From contig JAKGHH010000003.1 in assembly GCA_022828595.1 (NCBI GenBank), positions 100,835,583 to 100,899,582 of the forward strand: a stretch of 64,000 bases of DNA, in the 5' to 3' direction. The number at the start of each line of letters is the position of its first letter. Position 1 is the stretch's first letter. The position numbers were made by a program, and so were the translations under genes. This stretch comes from Nelumbo lutea (Eukaryota > Streptophyta > Magnoliopsida > Proteales > Nelumbonaceae). Below the pieces are notes generated by a model, which did not search any database, was not told the DNA's origin, and saw only the letters and a list, made by a program, of their open reading frames with translations. Shown in pieces: positions 46,007 to 57,454 of the stretch.

Positions 46007-47971
46007 TTACAAGCCCGGAGCTACTTCTTCCCCATCAGAAGGCACTTCAACGACTCCCAAAGGCCCTGCCTCACCCTCGGAATCCGGCTCACCATCAGCA
46101 GCGTTGGCCATCTCCTGGGTTATACGCGAAGTGGATATGATGCTAATATCGAGGTCGGGGTATGTGTTCCGGATCATCCACCGGCTCAGTTTGAATCCCC
46201 TTCTATAAGAATCCACCATCAGGTCGTCAAAACGCGGCGAAGCGATGTAGTCCTCAACGACCTTCTTCTTGGCATCTTCGATACCTTGGGAAAAGATCTG
46301 CGCTTTCTCCTTGATGTCCTCCTGAAGATATTCGACCTGATGCTGCAGGTTCAACCTCAGATCCGCCATATGCTTCACAACTACCCCCATGGCCTCGACA
46401 TCCCGCTGAGACATCGCCTGCCTGGCCATAACAACGCGAGCAGCCTCTTTGGCAGCATAAGCGGTCGCCTCGGCAGCTCGGGTATTCGCCTTGGCAGCAC
46501 GAAAGGCCTCTTCGGCAGCTCGCGCCTCCCTCGAGCTCCTCTCCACCTGGGCCGCTAAGGCGTGAATAGAGGAGTTCACCTACCAAAAGGAACAAAGGAT
46601 AGGATTTACAACAGCAAGAAGGATAGAAAACAAAGAGGGCAGACGAAATTTGACTCACCACCATAGCATGAGTTACGACATGATAGACAATCTGGTTCAA
46701 GGGAAGATCGGTCCATGCCGCGATCTCCTCGGGGAAAGTGGCCTCCCTACTCTTCTGAAGAGCGTAGTTTGGTGACAACACGCTCCTGAACTCCCCTTGA
46801 GCTCCCGAGCCCGAGGGCCCAACTCGCGTATGAGCGGACCCAGAATAAGCGGGAGCACTAGAGTAGGCGGGAGCACCCGTGTAAGTGGTCTCGGCGTGAG
46901 GGCCCCCTGCCGCTTCCTGCATTGAAGGAGCCACCTCGGGCTCCCTGGGCAGATCCTCCGACGTGTGGTCTGGAACTTGTGGCTCCTCCTGGGGCAGCTC
47001 AGTACAAGTTCGCTTGGTGACCAGCTTCCTCCTCTTCATGCCTTGGAACAGGCACCCCCCACGAGTCCTCTCTGAGTCCATCACACCTGCAGAAAAGAGT
47101 TCGGCATCAGAAAAAACGAAGGAACAAAGCGAACAAGAAACCTCTGAGCAAGAAACCTACCCGAACTCAGGCTGGCCACAATAAGCTTGGCTTCCATTAA
47201 GTACTGATGGCATTTTAACCCTTGTCGTGCCCATTTCCAGAGGCCCTTCACCGTCTCTTTATCGAGAGTGACACCAGAATCAGGAGCGGCCTCCCCCCAC
47301 CTGGTCTGAAAAGGCCACCCTTGTGCACTTCGCACCCCGAAGTAGTCCCGCTTCCACGCCGGAACCTTGTTGGGAAGTTCGTGCAGAAGCTTAAAACCCA
47401 GGCGATGAGACAGGTAATATGCCCGTCTTCCCCCGGGAAGAGAACCCGCTTGTTTCTTGAGCATTAAAATAGAGGAGAATATCTCCAAGTCTAAAGGGAA
47501 GCCCTGTTCACAAAAAAGGGAGGTTGTCCCCACCAAGTTCCGAATAGAGTTCGGATGAAGCTGACCAACGGTAAAGCCGAAGTGGTTTATGACCTCGACA
47601 AGAAGGGGGTGGAAAGGCAATCGCAGCCCCGCAGCGAGCTGCTCCCGAAATATCACGATTTCATCAGGACTGTGTTCCCAAGGAAAGCTAACCGAAGGAA
47701 TGAAATAGGCGTACTCGCCAGGCAAATGGTAAGAAATAATAAGAGATTGGAGCTCCTCGGGCGTCATGGTCGAAGGACCAAACCTATCTAGCATTCGACC
47801 TCGACGAGAGGTAGACGCCAAATTGCCCGAAGTGGCTCGGCCTATGGGTTCGAAGTCGTCCTCAAGTTCCACCTCAGGATCACTAAAGCCATCGGGGGAT
47901 GAGACTCGGTTCGTAGAACCTACATCAGACCTACTCGAAGAATCGTCTGAGCTATCTAAGCTAGACATCAA
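46007..47971 (-). CDS. Antisense spliced gene of the Tat element (Transposase_28-type protein)
   Basis: Three exons on the strand opposite gag-pol: 47971-47161, 47086-46659, 46579-46007 (811+428+573 nt, 603 codons plus stop). Intron 1 (74 bp) runs GTAGGT to CTTTTCTGCAG; intron 2 (79 bp) runs GTGAGT to TTTGGTAG. Splicing keeps one frame. The N-terminal third has AAGLRLPFHPLLVEVINHFG, GQLHPNSIRNLVG and GWPFQTRWGEAA, the pattern of the 'putative gypsy-type transposon' family (PF04195). The second exon is Pro/Ala/Tyr-rich low complexity. The third is an Ala/Arg/Glu-rich coiled coil (SSREARAAEEAFRAAKANTR). Function unknown. It is wholly open while every sense domain except the protease segment is broken. 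Confidence 0.82.
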
Positions 47972-48169
47972 GGAGAAAAGGTGGATTCAAGAAAGTACTC
48001 ACCCGAAAAAAATGTTTCAAAGGCTCCAGAAACTGAAACAAGCAAGAAGACCTTGGAGGCGAAATAACAAGCCTAGACACGAACTGAAAGGTCTGTGCAC
48101 GAGCTGAAAAATTGGACGCGAGCTCAAGAAGCAAACCGCAGAAGTGACAAATCGACTGGGGTCCCCTAC

Positions 48170-48177
48170 TATTTATA
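48170..48177 (-). promoter_or_regulatory. TATA box of the antisense gene
   Basis: The minus strand reads CTATAAATA about 200 bp upstream of the antisense ATG at 47971. A start site near 48140 would leave a 5' leader of about 170 nt. Confidence 0.6.
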
Positions 48178-48243
48178 GCTACAGTAATCAAGAACCAATA
48201 GTGCAGATCAAAGCCAATCCGACGGCCCGCATTCGAGCTGACT

Positions 48244-48408
48244 GCACGTCTCCTGAGACCGAGACGTGATTGGCGCACGTCTCTCCAAAATGGATGAAAC
48301 GTCAGTGCACGTCTTTCTGAAACCAACGATGCACTGGCGCACGTCTTTCTGAAACTGACAACGTGTCGCACACGTCTTTCTGCAACTGACAACTGCTAGC
48401 GCACGTCT
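48244..48408 (-). promoter_or_regulatory. Array of six GCACGTCT motifs at 31-32 bp spacing
   Basis: GCACGTCT (once ACACGTCT) starts at 48244, 48275, 48307, 48339, 48370 and 48401; spacings are 31, 32, 32, 31, 31. On the antisense strand the motif reads AGACGTGC, an ACGTG core of the kind bound by plant bZIP factors. The array begins 67 bp upstream of the antisense TATA box. An extra inverted copy (AGACGTGA) lies at about 48262. It is also describable as a 31-bp minisatellite. Confidence 0.65.
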
Positions 48409-48692
48409 CCTCAAAACGGCAGTGGCGCGCTTTTTTCAAAATCAAAAGACCCGCTGTCACGTTCCCAACGGTGTGATTTTTTGAAATTTAAAATAAATGC
48501 ACGCTGCCATGTTTGTCAACATTTGTAAGCAGGTAGGCTCGTCCCCCGCCTTTTTGGACACTCCAGAAAAATTGAAGAACCCTGACAAAGCACCTTGCGC
48601 TATCAAGATTCGAAGAACGGGAAAAATCCACTTACCACCTCGCAAACTCCCCGTGCCAGGGCAAGACCCTTGGCGTGAGGAGTGGGGGCATT

Positions 48693-49566
48693 TGATGAAG
48701 GAAGATTTGGCCCGACCTCATAGTTACGCAACACGTGGCAAAGGCAACAGCTCGGCACAAAAGCACGCCTAAGGCGCGAGCACCAAGGGGAGAAACCAGC
48801 AGACCGAACTCCCCTACCAGCAGTCCGAATTCCCTACTAGGAGCCCGAACTCTCCCTTCGGCCCCAAGCCACTCAAACAATAACCCGAACTGGCCTGCCA
48901 TGTAGGAGTTCGGGACACACCTCACCGAACTGGCCTGCCTTATAGCAGTTTGGAACACACCTCGCCGAACTGGCCTGCTCTATAGCAGTTCGGGACTCAC
49001 CTCACTGAACTAGTCTGCACTATGGCAATACAGGACATACCTCCGAACTCAAGACTTCACCTCGCTTACCACTCCAGCACATCGCCTCCAGGATGCCAAA
49101 TCGAACAAACCGTACCATGCCTGACGCCGAGGAAGTTCGTACCCAGGGGCGGCTTACTTGACTAACTTGGGATCTGACGCTTGACGGCCGCACTTCAAAC
49201 GGTCACCTGCCACCGCCATCTCCAGTTACAGAGACGGCTCTGACAAGGAGCAGTGGCGGTTCTGTCCCAACAGAAAGGACGACACCCGAACTGGTAGAAA
49301 CAAAGGTAATCATACCCGACCTGACAGGGGCTTCGGAGTGAGTACGCGAAGTGGTTATAAAAGGCCCCCTACCCCCCACAACAAGGTATGTGAACTTTGC
49401 GCCATCTGGTCTTTACTTTGCCTTTGAGGAATACTAACTTGAGCTTCGGAGTTATCTCACCGGATTCCCCTTGGAGTTCCCTCATCTTCTCCGTTTCAGG
49501 CTCCTCGTCGCTCCAGTTAGAGGCGAAATCGTTGACAGCTAAGACCGGCCGGATTGTGCTCCATCA
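48693..49566 (+). repeat. 3' LTR of the Tat element
   Basis: 874 bp, preceded by the purine-rich GAGGAGTGGGGGCATT (about 48677-48692). TATAAAA at 49356-49362. Confidence 0.93.
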
Positions 49567-49589
49567 ATTGGCGCCGTCTGTGGAAACGC
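49567..49589 (+). other. Stray 23-bp primer-binding-site fragment after the 3' LTR
   Basis: ATTGGCGCCGTCTGTGGAAA plus CGC follows the 3' LTR directly. It is homologous to the first 23 bp of the element interior (39789-39811). A normal insertion would have the target duplication here. Confidence 0.88.
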
Positions 49590-50167
49590 TTAATATTAAT
49601 ATATAATATAATAAATAATAAATTCACATAAAAGGTCAACAACTCTCTCAACTATAATAGCCATTTTCATCCATCCAAGCAAAAGAATTATGTAATTATA
49701 CAAAAGGCTGTGCAATAGTCACATGAATTATGATCAGTAGAGAATTTCTTAGGAAGAGAACACTTTCTCTTGCCAAAGTCACTACCTTTAGACAAGGAAA
49801 TAGTAATGGAAAAACTCCATTAGCACTACAGGACATACTAATGGAAAACAATAAAATGTTTGGAGGAGTGATTTGTCATTCCAGTCTAAATAGTTTATAT
49901 ATTTAAATAATTCAATGAAAAACAGAAAGTATAACAAAAAATCGGAAAATAAATTAAGATTTCAACTTACACATAAAAAATCAATAAAAAATACAAATTT
50001 AGTTTAAAAACCAAACAATTAAAAAGTAAAAGCACCACAAATTTGAGATGCTTGTAATTTAAACCAAAAGAAAAACCATAAAAGTAATATTAAAGACTTA
50101 AGTATTTTAAGTCAATAGAAGGATAAGTTTTTGTTATTTTATGGGTTTCATTGTAGGTAATGGGTAC
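49590..50167. repeat. Right copy of 577-bp host duplication flanking the Tat element
   Basis: Copy of 38337-38913. At its end GGGTAC continues into unique sequence AATTCTAATGG, i.e. what an empty insertion site would look like. Confidence 0.93.
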
Positions 50168-51231
50168 AATTCTAATGGTATTGCATTTTGTATTATTTAA
50201 ATTCAAAAATTTATACACCAAGGCCCCGTTCATTTTTCGGTAAGTTACTTATCTAGGTAAATGCAATTACATGGGTAAATTTTTCCTGTAAAACACTTGC
50301 CCGTGTAAGTGCATTTATCCATGTTCTTTTATTTCTCATGTAAATAAGGCAATGACTATTTTAGCCACAAAATTTCATTATTAAAAAGGGCATTTTTGTC
50401 TCATTCAAGTGTTGGCAATTTCTCCCCTAGGTGGGAAAGTTATTTACCCACTTAGGAGATGGGCCGGGTAAGTGATACCCAGGAAAATAAACTTTTCCTA
50501 ATCCCCACATAAACCTGAAAAATAATATGGGATTCTTGGTCAATGGAAATCAAAATCTCATTGACCAACTTTCTTCCCTCAAAATCTGCAAAAAAAAAAA
50601 ACGCCCCCTAAGTCAAAAGTTTGCCACTTTAGAAAGCAATAAAAAAAAAAAAAAAGTAGAGTTTCAAAATATGAAGTAACGAGGAACAAAAGTGAATTTT
50701 AAATAACATCATTTGAATATTGTGTAATACCTGGATAAATTTTGGTAGTAAATTATACATATAATCCAATTGTCCAGGTTACTCGTTGGTTTGGTACCGG
50801 TTTTGAAATAATAGAACCGATCGGGTCTGGTTCAATTTCAGTACAACCAGTTTAGAATGATTCTACCCTATCCCGAACCAGACCCAAACCGTTGACAGCC
50901 CTACGTAAGTGCATCCATCGATGTGCTTATTCCTTTTACTAAGACCTTATTTTCAACAAAAGTTTATTCTCCTTAATTTTGATGATTTCTATTAACCAAT
51001 CCAGAACATATTTAATTGAATTTGCACACTTCCCAAACTGATAATTGTTTTTGCAAAGTAGGCAAGGCCAAATCCCTTTGAACTTGTTCTGGGTGGAGCA
51101 AATGAGACTCTGCCCAAAAAAGAAGAAACAACAAATTTCTGATAGATATATATTGTAGAAATTGGAGAAGTATTAAAATGTAGAGTCCTCACTTGCTCCC
51201 TTAGAATCAGGTCAGTCCTCCAAGAAACTAC
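50168..51231. other. Intergenic DNA with a possible MITE
   Basis: At about 50221-50612 the ends AAGGCCCCGTTCATTTTT and (reverse complement of the right end) TTAGGGGGCGTTTTTTTT form an imperfect inverted repeat around AT-rich DNA, suggesting a MITE. The rest has no recognisable gene. Confidence 0.4.
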
Positions 51232-52056
51232 TTAAAACCACAAATCAGGAAAATCCAATTGCAACAATACTTGCTCGTCATACTCGTATAGCCCATACCC
51301 ATCATCTCCCTCTAGTTCAATGGGATTCAGCAGCTGATACAATAAATCCGATGGACTTCCACGCTGCAATTTTTCAGAGCCACCTAATTGATCGTACTCA
51401 TTCTTCAGTCTTGGCCCAGGAGTATTTGGACCCAACATCCCAATAGCTCCTCCATATCAAACAGTTCTTCCAATGAAAAGTTCTGCGCATCATCAAAATG
51501 ATTGCATCCACTCTCACTGAACTGAGTCAAGTGACTAGAACCTATTGGTCCTTGGGTGGTCCCGTACCCTCAGAATTGTTCAGGATTCATGGGTTCCACA
51601 GGCTGATCTTCCTTCCGCTCTTGCTTAACCATATTCATTAGTGCTAGCGCAGCTGCTTCCATTGCAGTACAAGGTTGACTGTAAATCCCCAACTCACACT
51701 GCTGGCTTGGGTTCTACCTTTGGGAGATTCACCTTCAATTCCTTAGCTAAGCAAAATTCAGAATAGCTGGATGAAGTGGTAGCTGAGTATGAAGATTCCA
51801 TCGATGCAGAGCTTTCAGGAAAGTTGAGACGTGCACAACGACCATACATGGTTCTGGCAGCCTCATCGTAAACAAGAGCAACTTCGAGAGCGGTGGAAAA
51901 GGTTCCCAACCAAAGCCGACTTCCTCTGTTCGGTTCTCGAATCTCGGTGACCCACTTTCCCTATGTTCGCTGCCTGACGCCTCTGTAGTTAGGCAAAGCC
52001 GGCTCCATGGGAATCACTTGTTTTCTGCCTCTACAATAGTTCTCTCCAACCATCAT
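51232..52056 (-). pseudogene. DREB2-type AP2/ERF transcription factor pseudogene
   Basis: From ATG at 52054-52056. A short basic N-terminus is followed by an AP2 domain: NYRGVRQRT, then TAG where the conserved Trp of RTWGKW should be, then [37 protein letters not shown]. The C-terminal parts survive in other frames: QPCTAMEAAALALMNMVKQE, then HLTQFSESGCNHFDD and FSLEELFDMEELLG, and finally 51438-51232 ending DEQVLLQLDFPDLWF. One nonsense change and at least two frameshifts. DREB2 factors bind the DRE element in drought/heat response; this copy cannot make a full protein unless the breaks are sequence errors. Confidence 0.85.
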
Positions 52057-52361
52057 CACTGTTAAGAGGAGAGCTCCGTTCAGAAATTGCAATGGCCGCC
52101 GTAACCTGTGACGATAATACCATAATCACCGCCAGGCGCCACTGTTGCAACTTCTAACAGCGGTTGCGAACAAAAAGGTATTTTAAGAATTTTAAAATAA
52201 TTATCACTGTCACATGTGAACGAGTGTGAAGGAAAATTAATGGCAAGAAAAAGTTTTAGACAATTGTTAGAAAACTTAAACTACTTTAAAACAATATCTA
52301 AACAATAAGGATAGAGTTGGTCAATTTTGCAAATAGTAGAGATAGTTTAAGAGATTTACCC
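52057..52361. other. Spacer upstream of the DREB pseudogene
   Basis: Non-coding sequence; no clear promoter element identified. Confidence 0.5.
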
Positions 52362-54305
52362 TTTTTTTAATCAAAATGAAGCAACTTCATTGTATAGATT
52401 TGTATAGATAGAGCCTCCTTGAGCTTATATGTTATGGCCAGTTGGCCTTTACAAGCTGTATATGCTAGAGTATGAGCAATTGTATTTCTAGATCTATTTA
52501 CAAAAACAAAAGATACTTTAACAAAACATTTGCAGATGGTAGTGAGTTTGGCCCAGTGTAGCTGCTCAATCCATTCAAGAGGTTTGCTTTTACAAGTTTC
52601 TAAATATTGATGGGGTATTGGCCTATATCAGTTTTTTTTTTTGTGTGTTTTATTTATTTTTTCAAAACTGATTCAGAGGTGTCGGGTTAAGTCTCGAATA
52701 CCCTCTAAACCATGGTTTGACTTGATACGCCACCTGTAGGGGCGTATCAAGAAAGAAAGCCCCAATACAATACATATTGACCAATACAGGCCAATACATG
52801 ATGAAATTTTAATCCTTGAATCAAAAGAACCATCAACTTGGAATATGTTTGTTAGATGAGTATTACGAGACTGTTGTAATGTTACTAGTGGCTCTTGATG
52901 AGGGAAAACCGACCTTGGAAAGCATGTATGTGCATGGTTCTAATGATCCCTAGGTTGTGTTATTTTGTTCTAAAAAATTAGTTGATTACGAGCTTTTCAT
53001 ATGAGATATTGGAGCACATAGCTTTGATTGAAAACTTGACCCTCTGGCCATATCCATGTAGAACATTTGTCCTTAGTGAGGATTCCGTCCCATAGGAATT
53101 TCCAAATAAAAACTTGGACCCGTGGGGGCAAGTTTTGGATTCCATAGAAATCTCCAATTAAAGAGGGGAGTTGAGGTGGATGGGGTTAGATCCATTAGGT
53201 ATTTGTATACACATGAAACAGTAAGTTCCTCTTTTGGAGCTTTGGTCCAGACCATGAGATCTGATTCCATTTCTGGATTTGGATGTAAGTATATGATGTG
53301 TGGTATTTGTGATGAAGTGATAGTATCCCTCAACCTCTATTGGTTTCATGTACCATCCAAACGCAACATATCGACTATTTTCATGTCTTCTAATAGTTAG
53401 AAGATGATGTAAACTTTTGTATCAAGATCTTAACAGTTTGAAGATCATTTGGTTAAGGCACGTCTACCCGCATGTCTTTTTGTGCAAAGATGAATTGAAA
53501 AAAAATGCAAAAATCTCCATTTGGATCTTTCAAAAAATAGTCCAAAATGGGCTTTTCGCGTCTTTTCGGGGATGTGGCTTTCAGCGGTTAGATTTTTTCC
53601 CAACCAAATGGGAAAAAACCAAAGCTTAGGTTGTCGGACTTCTAAAAAACTGACCACCCGCATGAAAATACATGCCAAATAAGGCCTAAATAAAACTTTG
53701 TTCATATGTTCACTACGGCGAAAACCAAGTTCCCTTATGCTTTTGGCAGGCACAATTTTGACCAACCTATTGTGTGCCTTGTGTTTTTCTTTGAAGTTAC
53801 CCACCAATAGTCTCGGGCAATTATCTATAATGTGGAATGAATATTTTGTGGTAGAAGACTCATTAACATTTGATATGAGGGTATTGATTGAGCTACTACC
53901 TTGATAAGGGTGGTTTTCCCGGCATAGGAGAGGAATTTAGAACTCCAAGAGTTTACTTTATATTGAACTCTATCTAGAATATTTTGATGGGAGGAACATT
54001 ATTTGTCTTTCAAACCAATCCTTGCCCCCAAATATTTTGAACCCACCATGGATTTTTTGATGTGAAGAGTCGCTTGAATGAATTTTTGGTGTTGCCTTGC
54101 AACATTTTTGCTGAAGAAAATGGACGACTTTCCATGATTTAAACTTTGTCCTAAGAGAAGCTCAAAATCTTTTAAAATCTTAGCAAGAAGCCTCACTTGA
54201 AAGAGATCCTATTTACAGAACAGAATGCCATCATTTGCGAAGAGAAGATGAGAGATTGCTTGACCATCACGACTAAGTTTCACTCCTTGTAGTTCACCCT
54301 GCGAT

Positions 54306-54509
54306 CATTGTTCAAAAAATTGATACGATACTCCCGTATCGTATTGTTTGGGTCCTGAAACACCTGTATTTAATAAAAAAAACTCATTTTTAGCTCTCAA
54401 AAAACCAAACTTTAAAAAGAAAAAACTAAAAAAAATGTATTGCCATGTGTTTCTAAGTATTGATATGCCTTTGCCGATACATAGAGGCGTATTGATACTT
54501 TGAACCATG
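54306..54509. mobile_element. hAT-like MITE inside LINE-C
   Basis: 204 bp with ends CATTGTTCAAAAAATTGATA and (reverse complement of the right end) CATGGTTCAAAGTATCAATA. 8-bp flanks CCTGCGAT (54298-54305) and CCTGTGAT (54510-54517), one mismatch. It interrupts the RT region of LINE-C. Related text occurs at about 32520-32610 and 52690-52760. Confidence 0.75.
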
Positions 54510-55498
54510 CCTGTGATATGACCTTATTTAGCAACTGGCTTAGAGCTTCCATGCATATTATGAATAGGTAGGATGAGAGTGGGTTGCCTTGCCTGAGCTC
54601 TCTATTTAAATGAAAATGCTCATGAACTTCACTTCCCAATTTGATCAAGTGGGTGTAGAGATGCATTGAAATGTGAGGTTACACCACTTTTCTGGAAAAT
54701 TCATTTTTTTTTTTTGAGAATTTCCTTTATGTAATTCCACCCCATATGGTTAAAAGCCTTCGACATGTTGAGTTTGACTACCACGTGGCCCTTCCCTTTC
54801 TTATGTGTCCTCATAAAGTGTGTGATTTTCTTGACTAGGAGGATGTTATCTGTCTGCTCTTTAGGAAGCTAGCTTGTGAAGGAGAGATGAGATCCTATAG
54901 GATTGGTTGTAATCTCTCGGCGAGCCATTTTGAGATTATCTTGTATAGTACGTTGTAGAGACTAATGGGCCTATAATTTAAGATAGTCTCAAGCAAACTA
55001 CATTTTGGGATGAAGACCAGGTTGGTGTTATTTATCTCCTTTGGTAGTTGCTCTGTTTGAAAGAAATCCTTGACCATGGCATGTATGTATTTGATAAAAA
55101 TAAGTTGTGAAGTCATCTGGGCTTGGGGTTTTATGGGAATTTATTTGTTTCACCACCTCAAAAACTTCCACTTTTGTGGTTGTCAAAGAGAAGGGATTCA
55201 ATTTGGTGTTTGCTGAAGTTGGGAAAAGTCCGGGGGGGGGGGTGTTAAGGCTGAAATATCAAAGGATTCGGGAGCTCCTTTAATTTGTTGAATGGATTGC
55301 AAAACTAACTTGGATACTTCTTTTTTGTCAGAGGTCCAATTACCATATGATGTTCCTTCTTCTGGCAACTTGGTGAAAAAATTTTGTATTTTTATCACCC
55401 TCTATAAGCCATAATTCTTTGGACTTTAACCTCCAGAGCTGTTCTTCTCTTTGTAACCAGTAATGGTACTGGTTTTGAAGGGAGCTCAACTCATTTCT

Positions 55499-55861
55499 TG
55501 ATATAGATATTTCTGTGCGAACCAACCCAAAGTGAAACCCAATCCACTTTCCACGTGCTCGACTAGGGATGTGAGATTCCAGCTTGCCCTCTGCCACCTT
55601 TCTGTTATTTCTTTCTTTTGCCATTTTTCTGTTACTTCTTTCTGTTATTTACTTTTTCTTTTCAATCATGGTTGTTGGTATTTTCTATCATTGGGTGTAA
55701 TGGCTTGCTCTATATATATTCCTCCATGAATGAAGGAAAGGCATCGTCTAATTTGAAATTCAATCCTTGTGTTCATATTTCTAGATGAGCGGTGCCTGGC
55801 ACCATAGCTCACCGAGGCAAGAAATGGCTCACTTCTCGGTTATGGGAAGAAGTCGAAACCA
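55499..55861 (+). repeat. 5' LTR of the chromodomain gypsy element
   Basis: 363 bp, homologous to 60522-60914 but lacking about 35 bp present in the other copy near 60575-60600. TATA-like CTCTATATATA at about 55706-55718. Confidence 0.88.
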
Positions 55862-55998
55862 TTCTGATATTAGAGCCACTGCAGCAAAAGACTCTCGACA
55901 GTAGTATGGATGACTTGGAAGGACGTCTCAGCAGTGTGGAATGAGCCCAGGAGGAGTTTGGAAGGAATCAATGGGACTTTAACCATCATCTCGATGAA

Positions 55999-57010
55999 GT
56001 GGTGAGCAAGCTGGACCAGTTGTTAGCAAGTGATGGGCCATCGCATTGTGTGACACCGAAGGTGTCACAAGTTTGTGCGGGGGAGTCTGCACCAGTGGGA
56101 GGCTTAGAGAGTAACAACTACTGTCGGCTTAAGGTTGATCTACCCAAGTTCGATTGTAATAATTTGGACAGATGGTTGATATTTGTAAACTAGTATTTTG
56201 AATTGCAAGAAATACCTGTGGAGCAATGGGTGTCGGTGGCTAGTTAGAGCTTTGATGGAAGGGTCGTTGAGTGGTACTGTTGGTACAAGGGCCTATACCC
56301 CGAGCCAAACTAGTGGCAATTTGTAGCTGCACTTGAAAGTCGGTTCAGCGGTCCCTTGGGCTCCAATGTTGCCGGAAGGTTTGCTAAGCTCGCTCGAACT
56401 TCATCAGTTCAAAATTGCATAGAAGATTTCCAATGTCTTTCAAGTTGTGTTAAGGGGTTGTCCGAAGAGTTTTTGGTCTATTGTTTTGTAGCGGGCCTTC
56501 GTCCTGACATCAGAGCGGGTATGGAGAAATTCGAACCTGTGACCTTGGCAAGAGCAATACGACTACCATTGCTCGAGGAAGAGGAGTTCTATCCTGGGCG
56601 TAAGGTTTGGAAGTCTAAAGCACTGAAGCCAAAATTGAACCCCAGACCTGTTTTGACTACTGCTGCAACAACTAATTCTAAGATACGGGAGGTTAAGAAG
56701 CTTACACCAGTGGAAGTTCTTCGGGAGAGGAGGGCGAAAGGTCTCTGCTATAATTGCAATGAGCCTTACCACTCATTGCATAAATGCAAGTCTCAGACAT
56801 TGTTTTGGATCGTGGGGGATCCAGATGATGGTGACGAGATTCAGGCATCAGGAGTAGAATTTGACACGCACCAACTCTTGTGGGTGTTGGATCTTCTAAT
56901 ACCATGAGAATACAAGTACCATCCTTTAACAACCTTTGTTGGTATTAATTGATAGTGGGTATACTAATAATTTTTTGGACCCTAAGGTGGCCCACAAGGC
57001 TAATTTGATT
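55999..57010 (+). pseudogene. Gypsy gag and start of protease
   Basis: Gag pieces: LKVDLPKFDCNNLDRWLIFV, stop, YFELQEIPVEQWV, stop, then 56356-56907 with GRFAKLARTSSVQNCIEDFQ and VYCFVAGLRPDIRAGM. The knuckle LCYNCNEPYHSLHKC (about 56745-56790) is followed, in another frame, by LLIDSGYTNNFLDP, the aspartic protease motif (about 56938). Confidence 0.85.
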
Positions 57011-57454
57011 GTAGTAGAAAAAAAAAAAAACCGTTCCGTTCCATGTGACTATGGCTAATGGTGAGAAGTTACAAGGAGCAGGAAAGTATTAGCGAGTGCC
57101 CCTAAAGTCACAAGGTGTGACCATTATGGTTGATCGTTTTCTATTGCCCTTGATTGGGTATGATACTGTGTTGGGTACCCAATGGTTGGAGACATTAGGC
57201 CTGGTTCTTTGGGATTTCTCTTGTTTACAACTACAGTTCAAAGACTCGACTAGTACACACACCCTGAAGGGTTTATAGACTGAGGAGCCACAGGTTTGTG
57301 GAGCTGAGTTGGCATCCAAAACTCTAAACCGGTCCCAACAGGCCTTTATTTTGCAGTTGATGGGCCCAATAGAATACAGTGGTGCCAACCCATTAGCTCC
57401 TGAGATTGCTAATCTTCTACAAGGGTATGTGGATATTTTCAGTGAACCTAAGGG

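Larger units (their letters stand above)
38914..49566 (+). mobile_element. Tat-lineage Ty3/gypsy LTR retrotransposon with antisense gene
   Basis: LTRs are 38914-39788 and 48693-49566 (TGATG to CATCA), about 6-7% different by hand count. Next to the 5' LTR is TTGGCGTCGTCTGTGGG, the primer-binding region typical of Tat elements. The order is gag, CHHC knuckle, protease, RT, RNase H, a second RNase H domain, integrase, then a long 3' region holding an antisense spliced gene. The extra RNase H and antisense ORF are features of the Tat clade. The sense frames are broken by several stops. Confidence 0.94.

Noticed and set aside
48208..48414. 68-codon minus-strand open frame with repeated RKTCA-like text
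   Set aside because: It is simply the 31-bp ACGT repeat read as codons; no start context or homology.
48230..48430. CRISPR-like array
   Set aside because: Plant nuclear context, units only partly conserved, repeats of 8-15 bp without conserved long direct repeats.
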